From: Ignavibacteria bacterium
Lineage (GTDB): Bacteria; Bacteroidota; Ignavibacteria; Tepidaquicellales; Tepidaquicellaceae
Direction of reading: 5' to 3'
Length of the DNA stretch: 64,000 bases
NCBI GenBank assembly: GCA_016716125.1
Contig: JADJWZ010000025.1
Coordinates: 1 to 64,000, forward strand
How positions within the stretch are numbered: position 1 is the stretch's first letter; each line of letters begins with the position of its first letter. Below, in pieces: positions 55,240 through 63,768 of this stretch. Position numbers and translations under genes: made by a program. The notes below the pieces were generated by a model. That model ran no database searches. It had not been told where the DNA came from and saw nothing but the letters and a program-made list of their open reading frames with translations.

Positions 55240-56478
55240 ATGACAATCAATAGAAGCATTACTGAAGAGGCTGCTGACTTTGTATTCGAACTTTTTAAAA
55301 ACAAACTTCAAAGCATTTATGTGTATCATAATTATACACATACGGTAGAAGTTGTAGATGCCGTAATAAAAATAGGCAATAAGCTGAACTTAAATGACGA
55401 AGATCTGGAGATCGTAACGCTGGCTGCCTGGTTTCATGATTCGGGATTCACTGAAAGGTGCGATAATCATGAGGATGCAGGTATAGAAATTGCGAAAAAA
55501 TTTTTGTCAGAGAGAAATTATAATCCTGAAAATATATTACTTGTATGCGGATGTATTAACGCTACAAGGTATCCTCAGTACCCTACCAATATCCTTGAAG
55601 AAATAATCTGCGACGCAGATCTTTTTCATCTCGGCGGTAAAAATTATAATCTTAAGTCCGATCTGCTCCGGGTGGAATGGGAAAAGAACTCCGGAAAAAC
55701 ATATACTGATACTGAATGGCTAAAGATCAATATTGATTTTCTTACAACTCATAAATATTTCACAAGGTATGCTAAGAAAACTCTTGATGAATCAAAAACG
55801 GAGATCCTTGTAAAGCTGCAAAAAAAATACAGGAAAAAAGTCGAAGAAAATCTTGACAAAAAAAGCAAAGAACTCAAGATCGAAGTTGAAAAGCAAAAAT
55901 TGGATTCAAAAAAGGAAGCGAGCTTAAAAGCGGACAGAGGAATTGAAACTATGTTCAGAAATGTAATAAGGACGCATGTGGAATTCAGCGCAATGGCTGA
56001 CGGCAAAGCTAACATTATGATCAGCGTAAATACACTTATCATCGGAGCGCTCATCACTTTTCTTTTAAGAAAACTTGACACCAATCCGCAGCTGATAATT
56101 CCTACATTCATGCTCATGGTCGTGAGTCTTGTCTGCATAATTTTCGGAGTGCTTGTAACGCGTCCGAATATTACATCCGGTATTTTTACCAGAGATGACA
56201 TTAAAAATAAAAAAACGAATCTTCTATTCTTCGGTAATTTTTTTAATATGGACTTAAAGGATTTTCAGTGGGGCATGACTGAAATGATGAATGACAGGGA
56301 ATTTCTGTACGGAAGTATGGTAAAGGATTTTTATTTTTTAGGGCAGGTGCTCGGAAGGAAATACAAGTATCTGAGAATTTGCTATACAATTTTTATGTAC
56401 GGTCTGATAATTTCAGTATTAGCTTTTACAATTGCCTTTATGACTATGCCGATAGAACCAATTGATTTTTTTGAATAA
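55240..56478 (+). CDS. HD phosphohydrolase fused to PycTM-type (DUF5706) membrane domain
   Basis: A 412-residue protein. N-terminal HD domain: YHNYTHTVEVVDAV, LAAWFHDSGFTERCDNHEDA (the HD pair) and ICDADLFHLGG. A long coiled-coil (about 180-240, Lys/Glu-rich) is followed by the membrane domain: HVEFSAMADGKANIMISVNT, LIIGALITFLL, PTFMLMVVSLVCIIFGVLV, and a last helix YTIFMYGLIISVLAFTIAFM. The ADxKAN-x-ML-x-xN signature is that of Pycsar effectors (PycTM). The HD part may bind or hydrolyse nucleotides. Followed by a SixA-like gene after about 15 bp. Confidence 0.85.
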   Translation: MTINRSITEEAADFVFELFKNKLQSIYVYHNYTHTVEVVDAVIKIGNKLNLNDEDLEIVTLAAWFHDSGFTERCDNHEDAGIEIAKKFLSERNYNPENILLVCGCINATRYPQYPTNILEEIICDADLFHLGGKNYNLKSDLLRVEWEKNSGKTYTDTEWLKINIDFLTTHKYFTRYAKKTLDESKTEILVKLQKKYRKKVEENLDKKSKELKIEVEKQKLDSKKEASLKADRGIETMFRNVIRTHVEFSAMADGKANIMISVNTLIIGALITFLLRKLDTNPQLIIPTFMLMVVSLVCIIFGVLVTRPNITSGIFTRDDIKNKKTNLLFFGNFFNMDLKDFQWGMTEMMNDREFLYGSMVKDFYFLGQVLGRKYKYLRICYTIFMYGLIISVLAFTIAFMTMPIEPIDFFE

Positions 56479-56492
56479 TTAAATTTCATTTT

Positions 56493-56999
56493 ATCAAAGA
56501 GCTTTTCTTAATAAGACATGCTAAATCCAGCTGGGATTTTCCTGATCTTGATGATCACGACAGACCTTTAAACAAAAGAGGAAAGTCTGACGCTCCGCTA
56601 ATGGCTGATGTTTTGAAAGAAAAAAATATTTATCCCGATCTCATTCTCTCAAGCACTGCAGTCCGCGCGATTAAGTTTGCAAAGATCATCGCAAAGAAAC
56701 TAAATTATGAAAAAAATAAAATATTAAGTTCCCGTGATTTTTACTTAGCATCGGTAAGTGAATTAATAAATGAACTCCGCTCTCTTGACTCTAAATACAA
56801 TTCTGTTTTTTTTGTCGGTCATAATCCGGATATAACGTCGCTTGCAAATTATCTTTCAAATAAAGATATAGACAATATTCCGACTTCCGGAATTGTTGCA
56901 GTGGAGTTTGATATAAATGACTGGAATGAACTTGATAAGAATAAAGGTAAGTTTAATTTCTTTATTTATCCGAAAATGTTTTATGACAAATTCATATAA
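56493..56999 (+). CDS. SixA-like histidine phosphatase with apparent ATC start
   Basis: The catalytic start of the family, KELFLIRHAKSSWDFPDL then DHDRPLNKRGKSDAPLMADV, is encoded upstream of the first ATG (56601). The frame has a stop at 56472-56474 and no ATG, GTG or TTG before the RHAKSSW motif. The codon at the expected initiator position is ATC (56493). With that start the protein has 168 residues. Catalytic RHA and the second His (FFVGHNPDITSLANYL) are intact. It dephosphorylates phosphohistidine or small phosphates. Either a rare start or a base error. It probably shares a transcript with the HD-PycTM gene. Confidence 0.75.
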   Translation: MKELFLIRHAKSSWDFPDLDDHDRPLNKRGKSDAPLMADVLKEKNIYPDLILSSTAVRAIKFAKIIAKKLNYEKNKILSSRDFYLASVSELINELRSLDSKYNSVFFVGHNPDITSLANYLSNKDIDNIPTSGIVAVEFDINDWNELDKNKGKFNFFIYPKMFYDKFI

Positions 57000-57045
57000 T
57001 ATTTTCATCATAATACTCAAAGATCATTTTTTTATAAGGACATTC

Positions 57046-58107
57046 TTAGACAGGCTCAATACTGTATAAAGTTATATCCTGCTCTTTCCCCCTGAGTCTG
57101 AATTTTCCCATACTTTCTTTTTTGAACCTGCCGTTCAGTTCCATTTTACTGATTACATCATCTGAAACTAAAAGACCTTTCCCCAGTGTCTTACTCTGCG
57201 CCTGAATCCTTGAAGCTGTATTAAGGACATCACCGTGAAATACTATTTCCTTTTTTGAATCACCGATCTCACCGGTTACAACTTCACCGTAATGCAGACC
57301 GGCTTTGAATTCAGGAATTATACTGAACGTATTCAGATAACTCTCCGAAAGGTATTCTATACATTTCCGCATTTCAAAAAAACAATTGAGACAATTTAGA
57401 TTTTCAAATCCCCTGTCATTGATCCAGCTGATTATTACTTCATCCCCGACATACTGATATACATCGGCTTTATTCGAAACAATAATTCCGTCAATATCAA
57501 AGAAATATTTATTTATAAATTTATGATATTCCACAGGACCTAACTTCTCTGCAATTGTAGTGGATGATGTAAGATCAATAAACATAAACATTCTTTTCTC
57601 AAGACGCGGTTTATGATATTTACCCGATATATATTTCAGGAGAACTTTTCTGCCGAGGAGAATATTGATCTGCCAGATAAAATTCATCAGAAAGCTGAAG
57701 GAAATTGCAAATATAAAAATATTTTTAAAATCCCCTTTTAAAATGAAAAATCTGAAGTCACTGCTCAAAAGCGTTTCAAACAGCGAAGCGTTATTCAGAC
57801 TGCTTTCATGTACCACCCAGACTATTATAACCGAAAATGAGATTATAAAAATATAAAATCCTGTCCGTATAAGAAGCGCTGTAATAAATTTCAGCTTTTT
57901 AAAATTATTCTGAAAGACATAGATTTCAAAGACGGAGCTTACAGAAGTGATCATAAATCCGATGATCGCTCCTTTTAATATAGTGACCGGATTCGCTCCG
58001 AATACAATTACAGTAAATAAAGGTCCAACAATAAGTCCGGGAAGAGATAAATAAATTACTGAACGTATCTTTTCTTTTCCTCTTACTAATGAATTCATTT
58101 TTATCAA
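57046..58107 (-). CDS. Membrane-bound class III nucleotide cyclase
   Basis: A 353-residue protein. Four N-terminal transmembrane helices (about 12-155) precede a class III cyclase domain (about 168-350). Metal-binding aspartates are in MFMFIDLTSSTTIAEK and YQYVGDEVIISW; the transition-state region is VFHGDVLNTASRIQAQSKTL. The position that holds Lys in adenylate cyclases and Glu in guanylate cyclases is Gln here (VYQYVGDE), so the product cannot be assigned. It converges on the SixA gene (47-bp gap). Confidence 0.85.
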   Translation of the reverse strand: MIKMNSLVRGKEKIRSVIYLSLPGLIVGPLFTVIVFGANPVTILKGAIIGFMITSVSSVFEIYVFQNNFKKLKFITALLIRTGFYIFIISFSVIIVWVVHESSLNNASLFETLLSSDFRFFILKGDFKNIFIFAISFSFLMNFIWQINILLGRKVLLKYISGKYHKPRLEKRMFMFIDLTSSTTIAEKLGPVEYHKFINKYFFDIDGIIVSNKADVYQYVGDEVIISWINDRGFENLNCLNCFFEMRKCIEYLSESYLNTFSIIPEFKAGLHYGEVVTGEIGDSKKEIVFHGDVLNTASRIQAQSKTLGKGLLVSDDVISKMELNGRFKKESMGKFRLRGKEQDITLYSIEPV

Positions 58108-58157
58108 ACGAATTTAGAAAATATTATAGTATCTAATTTATGTACACATAAAATAAT

Positions 58158-60716
58158 TCAGAGTATAAACGCTGAGCCAATATAAAATTTAATATCTTCA
58201 TCTGATTTTGCAACTGTTACTCCGAAGTTAACCAATCTGTTTATATAAGACATCCACAGAGTACCGCCGTAAGAGTTATGCCATCTTTTAGATTCCTCGC
58301 CTTTCAGAAAAACTCTTCCCGTTCCGCCAAAAACCGATATTCCGAAAATACTCGGTACGAGTAAATTTACCGGCAGCAGCCTGAGTCTGATTTCCGCCTG
58401 AGTCAGCATCAATCCGTCACCGGCGAATCTTTCTCTTGAGTATCCCTGCAGTGAGTTTTCACCTCCGAGAAAAAGCGATTCACTGAAAGGATACTCTCCC
58501 CAGATCTTTCCAGCTGCTGCCTGTATTACAAATGTCGCTCCCATTAATGTATCTGTGGAAAAATAACCTCTGATATCAAATCCCGCCTTTCCGAATGAAG
58601 ATACTCCTGATAATTCAGGATTGTATAAACCGCCGGCTCTGAACAGAAAACCTTTTATTGTTTCCACCGGATTGTCACGGGAATCATATTTTAATCCAAG
58701 TATTAAACCGCTGGTATTCAGTTTTCCTTCACCGTAAAGATCCGGAGTCTGACCTGCAAGTGTGTTAGGGTTATCTTTTACGTCAGTATAGTGTAAATAA
58801 AGTCCTGACTCAAGAAAGGTATTTCTATTCAGTGAGTATTCCAGTCCGATATTGATCCCGAAGAAATTTTCGTTTACGTCATAGAAACCCACTTCATCAA
58901 GCTCTTCTTTTAGTTCAGTTTCATTACCCTGACCGTAATATCTTGTAACGTTGAGACCGGTTCTTTTAATTTTGAGGATTGCATTCTGATTTCTGATAAG
59001 GTTATAAAAGTTACCGTTATAATCAAAATTGAAATTGCTTAACTTAAACGAATATCCCGCTGCCAAAGACATTCTGTAAGCGTATGGCTTTATTCCGTAA
59101 TCATATTTATAAAGAATCGGTCCTCCGCCAAGTATCAATCCGTCGTCGGTATTCAGATCGAACACGGGTTCGAATCTCCAGTCATATCCGCGGTCTTCGT
59201 TCTTCGGCTCATATCTTTCCGTTTCACTATTTTCAGGTCTTATATCATCAAGTATATTCACATTGGAATTAGCCTTATTCCGGAATTCGATCTCACCTTT
59301 TGATTTTATTAAATTCAGTTCTATATCTGAATCAAAATTACCTGTCTCCAGAATTTTATCTTTACCGCCGTTCAGATATAATCTGATTTCTTTTGTATAG
59401 TTTGAATTGAAAGTTCTTTTAAAGAATGGCTTTTTCTTTTTTGCACCTGTTTCTTTTTCCGTTTCAAAAAGTTTCAGTTCAATTTTATCTTCACCTTTAT
59501 ATTGGATTTCTATAAATTCATTTTTATCACTTCCGTAAACATCTGCTGTTTCATTTATCAGTTCAAAATATTCATCAGAAGCGGATTTTAATTTATCACG
59601 TCTTGACTTTATCATTCTTTCCAGATGTTTGCCTTCAAGACTGTACCATTCGGAAGGAATTCTCTTCACAGCAGATGTTATCAGCGAATCAGTCAGAGTA
59701 CTTTGAATAAAAAGAACTAACGAATCATAAACTTTTTTCGGAACCGGAGGAAGAAATCTTCTGTCGACATATCTGCCGTTAAAAGTCAGATCATAAATTT
59801 TCGGATAATCTTCTCCGTACCCTTCTATCTGCGTAATGAACTCCCCTACCATAAATGGTACAACACCGTCATAAAGACTAAACGCCTGATCTCTGTCTCT
59901 CGGGATCGGTTTATAAATTGTCTTTCCGTTATCCTTATACCCCGCCCACTTCCACTGATCAGAATGCCTGTCCCAGTCGCCTATCATTATATCAACTAAT
60001 CTTGCTTTCAGAAACTCGACATGATCCACCTGAAGATCATTATTCTTCTCAAGCTTTTTATAAAGTTTGAATGTGTTTTCAATCTTATCGGAATTTCCGA
60101 AACCCTTTTCGTCATCTTCACCTTCATCAGGATTCACTTCCATCGTACCGAGAAGTCCGCCGAATTCTCTTCTGAATTCACCCAGCTTTCTGTCATTTGG
60201 TAAGACCACCACGATCGGCTCAGCATTTAGAATCCCAACAGCATTTAATAAAGGAGCGACTATCACTGCAGAGAACGGATGTGAAGTGCTTATCTGATCT
60301 TTAACAAGATCAGCAAAGACAGTTTCCTGAAGATCTATCGGGAGAATCCTGCTCGGGTCTTTATTCATCGAACGGAATTTATATTCTGTACCGTCGCTGC
60401 CTTTTAATCTTAAAGATTTTGTCTGAAGTCCGCCGCCTTTTTTTAATGGAGTAAGTCCGCCTGCAAACTTTTCCATATCAATTACATCAGCGTAAAAAGG
60501 GGTCGTCCAGAGATCACGCCAGTGTTTACCGAGAAAGAATTCAGTTAATCCTGATCTGTCATATTCACTTCCTGCTGTTACTTTTTTCTTCCCTGAAAAT
60601 ATTTTTAATGAATCTTCCTGTGAAATAGCATAATCACCTTTAATAGTTATAAGTAATAATATTATAACTATAACTTTTTTTATTTCAGTTTTATTCACAA
60701 CTCTGTTACTATTCAA
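58158..60716 (-). CDS. BamA/TamA-family outer-membrane protein with kinase-like N-terminal region
   Basis: An 852-residue protein with a hydrophobic signal segment (VIVIILLLITIKGDYAISQ). Residues about 95-345 form a soluble domain: LQTKSLRLKGSDGTEYKFRS, KARLVDIMIGDWDRHSDQWK (about 237-256) and YKPIPRDRDQAFS (268-280). The GDWDRHxDQW ... DRDQAF pair resembles the catalytic and metal loops of HipA/FAM20/CotH-type atypical kinases. Residues about 510-852 are the 16-strand BamA-type barrel with FLGGENSLQGYSRERFAGDG (the conserved lid-lock like motif). Probably an outer-membrane assembly or export factor; kinase activity is only an inference. Confidence 0.8.
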   Translation of the reverse strand: MNSNRVVNKTEIKKVIVIILLLITIKGDYAISQEDSLKIFSGKKKVTAGSEYDRSGLTEFFLGKHWRDLWTTPFYADVIDMEKFAGGLTPLKKGGGLQTKSLRLKGSDGTEYKFRSMNKDPSRILPIDLQETVFADLVKDQISTSHPFSAVIVAPLLNAVGILNAEPIVVVLPNDRKLGEFRREFGGLLGTMEVNPDEGEDDEKGFGNSDKIENTFKLYKKLEKNNDLQVDHVEFLKARLVDIMIGDWDRHSDQWKWAGYKDNGKTIYKPIPRDRDQAFSLYDGVVPFMVGEFITQIEGYGEDYPKIYDLTFNGRYVDRRFLPPVPKKVYDSLVLFIQSTLTDSLITSAVKRIPSEWYSLEGKHLERMIKSRRDKLKSASDEYFELINETADVYGSDKNEFIEIQYKGEDKIELKLFETEKETGAKKKKPFFKRTFNSNYTKEIRLYLNGGKDKILETGNFDSDIELNLIKSKGEIEFRNKANSNVNILDDIRPENSETERYEPKNEDRGYDWRFEPVFDLNTDDGLILGGGPILYKYDYGIKPYAYRMSLAAGYSFKLSNFNFDYNGNFYNLIRNQNAILKIKRTGLNVTRYYGQGNETELKEELDEVGFYDVNENFFGINIGLEYSLNRNTFLESGLYLHYTDVKDNPNTLAGQTPDLYGEGKLNTSGLILGLKYDSRDNPVETIKGFLFRAGGLYNPELSGVSSFGKAGFDIRGYFSTDTLMGATFVIQAAAGKIWGEYPFSESLFLGGENSLQGYSRERFAGDGLMLTQAEIRLRLLPVNLLVPSIFGISVFGGTGRVFLKGEESKRWHNSYGGTLWMSYINRLVNFGVTVAKSDEDIKFYIGSAFIL

Positions 60717-60776
60717 AATAAATATTATTATATAAATTAAATATTTTTAAAGTTAATATCTGTTAGAGATTTAAAA

Positions 60777-61658
60777 TCATTTATTCTGATAAGGATAGAT
60801 CACAATGTATCCTTTCCCGGATTTTCCTTCATTACTAATCAGCAGATCATTACTCTTTGAAAATGCAATGCCTTCAGGCTGTTTGTGTATTTCAGGATTT
60901 AAAGAATGTCTGTCAATGATAATTCCGTCTTCTGACAATTCGATAACTTCATTGCCATTTGCAGCAATAACAAAGAAAGTGTTTTTCAAAGGATGCTTTT
61001 TAATTCCCGATGGATTAAATTCTTTTTTAAATTCTGACAGAGGAATAGTATATCTTGGTTTCGGGTCAAGTTTTTTTGTATCAAGTAAAAATGAATAAAT
61101 TGCTTTCTCATCTGCATTACCGGTACCTGATTTTCCTTTACAGGCAATGAGCAGTGAATTTGTTTTATCATCATAACATAGTCCTTCCGCATCAAATGAC
61201 TGTTTCAATTCAGTCTCATGAAGGACATAGTCAGAATATTCATTATCGCCAGCTTCTTTAAATTCATACAGATCGCCGTTACTTTTAAGCAGATAGAAAT
61301 TACCGTCTACAAATTCAATGTCTTCGAAATCACCTTTCATTACCGAACCGCCGACAGCAAATTTCTTAATTACTTCACCGCTTGAAATGTCGATCTGATA
61401 AATTACCGCTGACTCATCCTGTATTCCGAAAAGTCTCTCATCCGGAGTGAACGTGATCCCGGAAATCTCTTTCAAAGATGAAGGCAGTTTTAATATTTTT
61501 AGCTGAGATGAGTTAAACTCATAGTGTGAAATTCCTGAGGTGTCGTTAACAATTTTTTTCACCTCGGATTTATTAATATTTTTATTTTCAATATTATTTT
61601 TACTTCCGCATGAAAATAAAAATACGCACAGCAGAAATATTGAATATAGATTCAGCAT
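60777..61658 (-). CDS. SdiA-regulated-domain (YjiK-like) lipoprotein
   Basis: The frame opens at 61715, but ATG 61658 gives MLNLYSIFLLCVFLFSCGSK, a lipoprotein signal with lipobox LFSC, leaving 293 residues. The body is a six-bladed propeller-like SdiA-regulated domain: LKEISGITFTPDERLFGIQD, GDFEDIEFVDGNFYLLKSNG, FDAEGLCYDDKTNSLLIACK, KQPEGIAFSKSNDLLISNEG. Family members are cell-envelope proteins of unclear function. Monocistronic, minus strand, divergent from the P450. Confidence 0.85.
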   Translation of the reverse strand: MLNLYSIFLLCVFLFSCGSKNNIENKNINKSEVKKIVNDTSGISHYEFNSSQLKILKLPSSLKEISGITFTPDERLFGIQDESAVIYQIDISSGEVIKKFAVGGSVMKGDFEDIEFVDGNFYLLKSNGDLYEFKEAGDNEYSDYVLHETELKQSFDAEGLCYDDKTNSLLIACKGKSGTGNADEKAIYSFLLDTKKLDPKPRYTIPLSEFKKEFNPSGIKKHPLKNTFFVIAANGNEVIELSEDGIIIDRHSLNPEIHKQPEGIAFSKSNDLLISNEGKSGKGYIVIYPYQNK

Positions 61659-61846
61659 AATTAATGATTGACACAAATTAAGAAAATTATTTAATAAATT
61701 AAACAAGCTATTCAATTACAGAATAAACTAGACACAAATTATAATTTTATTAAAAAATTTTGCAATCGTAATTTTAACATCGAATTCAAATATAAATTGT
61801 CTTGAATAACTTTCATAATTACTTTAGTTTGATTTCAAATAAAAAA

Positions 61847-63118
61847 ATGCAGGACACAAATACAGTAGTAACAGCACTTAACATAGATGAGAATTTCAAT
61901 TTATTTAAGACATTATCTCTGAAAGAAAATATTCAGGATCCTTATCCTGTATATCACTCACTCAGAGAATATGATCCTGTTTTTTTTATGAAATCTCCGA
62001 CAGGTTTCTTGTCAGAAAATATCTGGATACTTACCAGATACGATCACATTTCATCCGTACTGATAAATAAAAAATTCGGCAGAGGTAACAGATTCGGAAA
62101 AACAAAAATCACTGCGAATTATGCAAAGCTGAATTCACTCACACAGATGAGACAGCACTGGATAAATTTTCTCGACCCTCCTGACCATACACGGATCAGA
62201 GGATTCATCAATAAAGCATTTTCTCCGAAAATGGTTAATGAACTGAAACCCGGAATAGATTCCGTTGTCAATTATTTAATGGATAAATTTCAGGGAAACG
62301 AAGCGGAGTTTATAAGCGAATTTTCTTACCCGCTTGCAGCCATAACCATAGCGGAGTTTTACGGCATACCGAAAGAAGACAGAGATATACTCGACAAGTG
62401 GGCAATGCAGATTGTTAAGACATTAGACGTTGTTACAAATCAGTTCACACAGGATGACTTAAAAAATATATACCGCTGCGCTGATGAGATCAAAGATTAT
62501 TTCAGAAAGCAGGTGGAAGAAAAAGAAAGAAATCCGAAAGACGATATGATAAGCAGACTGCTGACTATTGAAGATAAAGGCGACCGACTTACAATAGAAG
62601 AAATAATCGCATCGCTTGTACTGATGATAATGGATGCTCACGAAGCTCCTAAGAATATGATCTCAAACGGATTATACGCTTTGTTAAAAAATCCGGAACA
62701 GTATGAAAAACTGAAAAAAGATCCTTCTCTTACAGAAGGTGCGGTTGATGAATTATTAAGGTATGACAGTCCTGCACAGTTTACGGGAAGGAGAACTCAC
62801 GAAGATGAAATAGTCGGCGGCAAGGAAATAAAAAAAGGACTTCAGATAATTTGTATGCTCGGCGCTGGTAACAGGGACCCGTTAAAATTTTCCGAACCGG
62901 ACAGACTTGATATTGAAAGGAAGAATGTGATCCCGCTTTCATTCGGCGGAGGAATTCATTTCTGTGCGGGAGCCGGTTTTGCAAAGCTTGAAGCTGTTTC
63001 AGCATTTGAAAATATTGCAAGGAATTTTCCTGATTTAAAACTTAAGGATAAAGAATATCATTATCACGATTCTCTGCATTCAAGAGGTCTTGAAAGTCTT
63101 GATGTTTATTTAAAATAA
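61847..63118 (+). CDS. Cytochrome P450
   Basis: The frame opens with a TTG at 61802, but ATG 61847 (MQDTNTVVTALNIDENFNLF) is the more likely start, 423 residues. Heme-binding loop FGGGIHFCAGAGFAKLE with axial Cys373. K-helix ExxR in DELLRYDSPAQFTGR. W-x-N-x-x-DPPDHTRIRGFINKAF is the bacterial P450 C-helix region. The I-helix reads IMDAHEAPKNMI, where AGHET(T/S) is usual, so the acid-alcohol pair is altered (Ala for Thr). Substrate unknown; lies about 650 bp before an acyl-AMP ligase gene. Confidence 0.93.
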   Translation: MQDTNTVVTALNIDENFNLFKTLSLKENIQDPYPVYHSLREYDPVFFMKSPTGFLSENIWILTRYDHISSVLINKKFGRGNRFGKTKITANYAKLNSLTQMRQHWINFLDPPDHTRIRGFINKAFSPKMVNELKPGIDSVVNYLMDKFQGNEAEFISEFSYPLAAITIAEFYGIPKEDRDILDKWAMQIVKTLDVVTNQFTQDDLKNIYRCADEIKDYFRKQVEEKERNPKDDMISRLLTIEDKGDRLTIEEIIASLVLMIMDAHEAPKNMISNGLYALLKNPEQYEKLKKDPSLTEGAVDELLRYDSPAQFTGRRTHEDEIVGGKEIKKGLQIICMLGAGNRDPLKFSEPDRLDIERKNVIPLSFGGGIHFCAGAGFAKLEAVSAFENIARNFPDLKLKDKEYHYHDSLHSRGLESLDVYLK

Positions 63119-63119
63119 A

Positions 63120-63578
63120 TTATTTTTTTTTATAATTGCTCTCATAGGTCTTTATCCAATCCTTCGGAGAAATTTTTGTAGCTAATTCACCTATAAGTTC
63201 AAAAGGAATATCTTCCGGCTTTTTAAATCTAATGCAGCTTTTACCCATATCAAGCTTTGACGGAACTGATTTTTTGTATTCTGCTGTAAACCAGTCGAGA
63301 AGTTTTTTATCTGAGTAAACTCCCATATGATACACAGCAATGAAATTTTTCTGCGAAGCAATATTCATAAACGGCAGCGGCAGTTTCGGATCGCAGTGAT
63401 AACCGTCAGGATATAAACTGTGGGGGATCACATAACCGATCATACCGTAACTCATTTCTTCTTTAAATCCCGTCGGTAGATTTTTCTTTATCACATTCCT
63501 CAGTTTAGTAACATACTTTTTTCTGTCTTCCGGAAGAGAATCAATATATTCATTTACAGTTGCAGCGTCTGAAGTCAT
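63120..63578 (-). CDS. DUF1801 (YdhG-like) protein
   Basis: A 152-residue DUF1801 protein: VNEYIDSLPEDRKKYVTKLR, LPTGFKEEMSYGMIGYVIP, FIAVYHMGVYSDKKLL, then KLDMGKSCIRFKKPEDIPFE. The family is a small alpha/beta fold of unknown function, structurally near iron-chaperone-like frataxin folds. Its 3' end lies 1 bp from the P450 stop (convergent). Confidence 0.88.
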   Translation of the reverse strand: MTSDAATVNEYIDSLPEDRKKYVTKLRNVIKKNLPTGFKEEMSYGMIGYVIPHSLYPDGYHCDPKLPLPFMNIASQKNFIAVYHMGVYSDKKLLDWFTAEYKKSVPSKLDMGKSCIRFKKPEDIPFELIGELATKISPKDWIKTYESNYKKK

Positions 63579-63768
63579 AATCCATTTAATTTAATTTTAA
63601 AACACAAAATATAAGTTTAAGATATATTTCTCAATACATAGTTTTGATTACATAAATTGCGGTTCGCATTTGAGTCAGATAGAATAAGCCAAAGCCGAAT
63701 GCTCATTTACAGTCATAGATATTCATTTAATTACACAATTAGAATTTTTATATTGATTAAATTATTTT
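63579..63768. other. Intergenic promoter region
   Basis: 190 bp between divergent DUF1801 and acyl-AMP ligase genes. Nothing specific recognised. Confidence 0.4.

Noticed and set aside
55240..58107. Canonical Pycsar defence operon
   Set aside because: The cyclase is membrane-anchored, on the opposite strand and not adjacent to the effector; the effector carries an HD domain. Kept only as a loose hypothesis.
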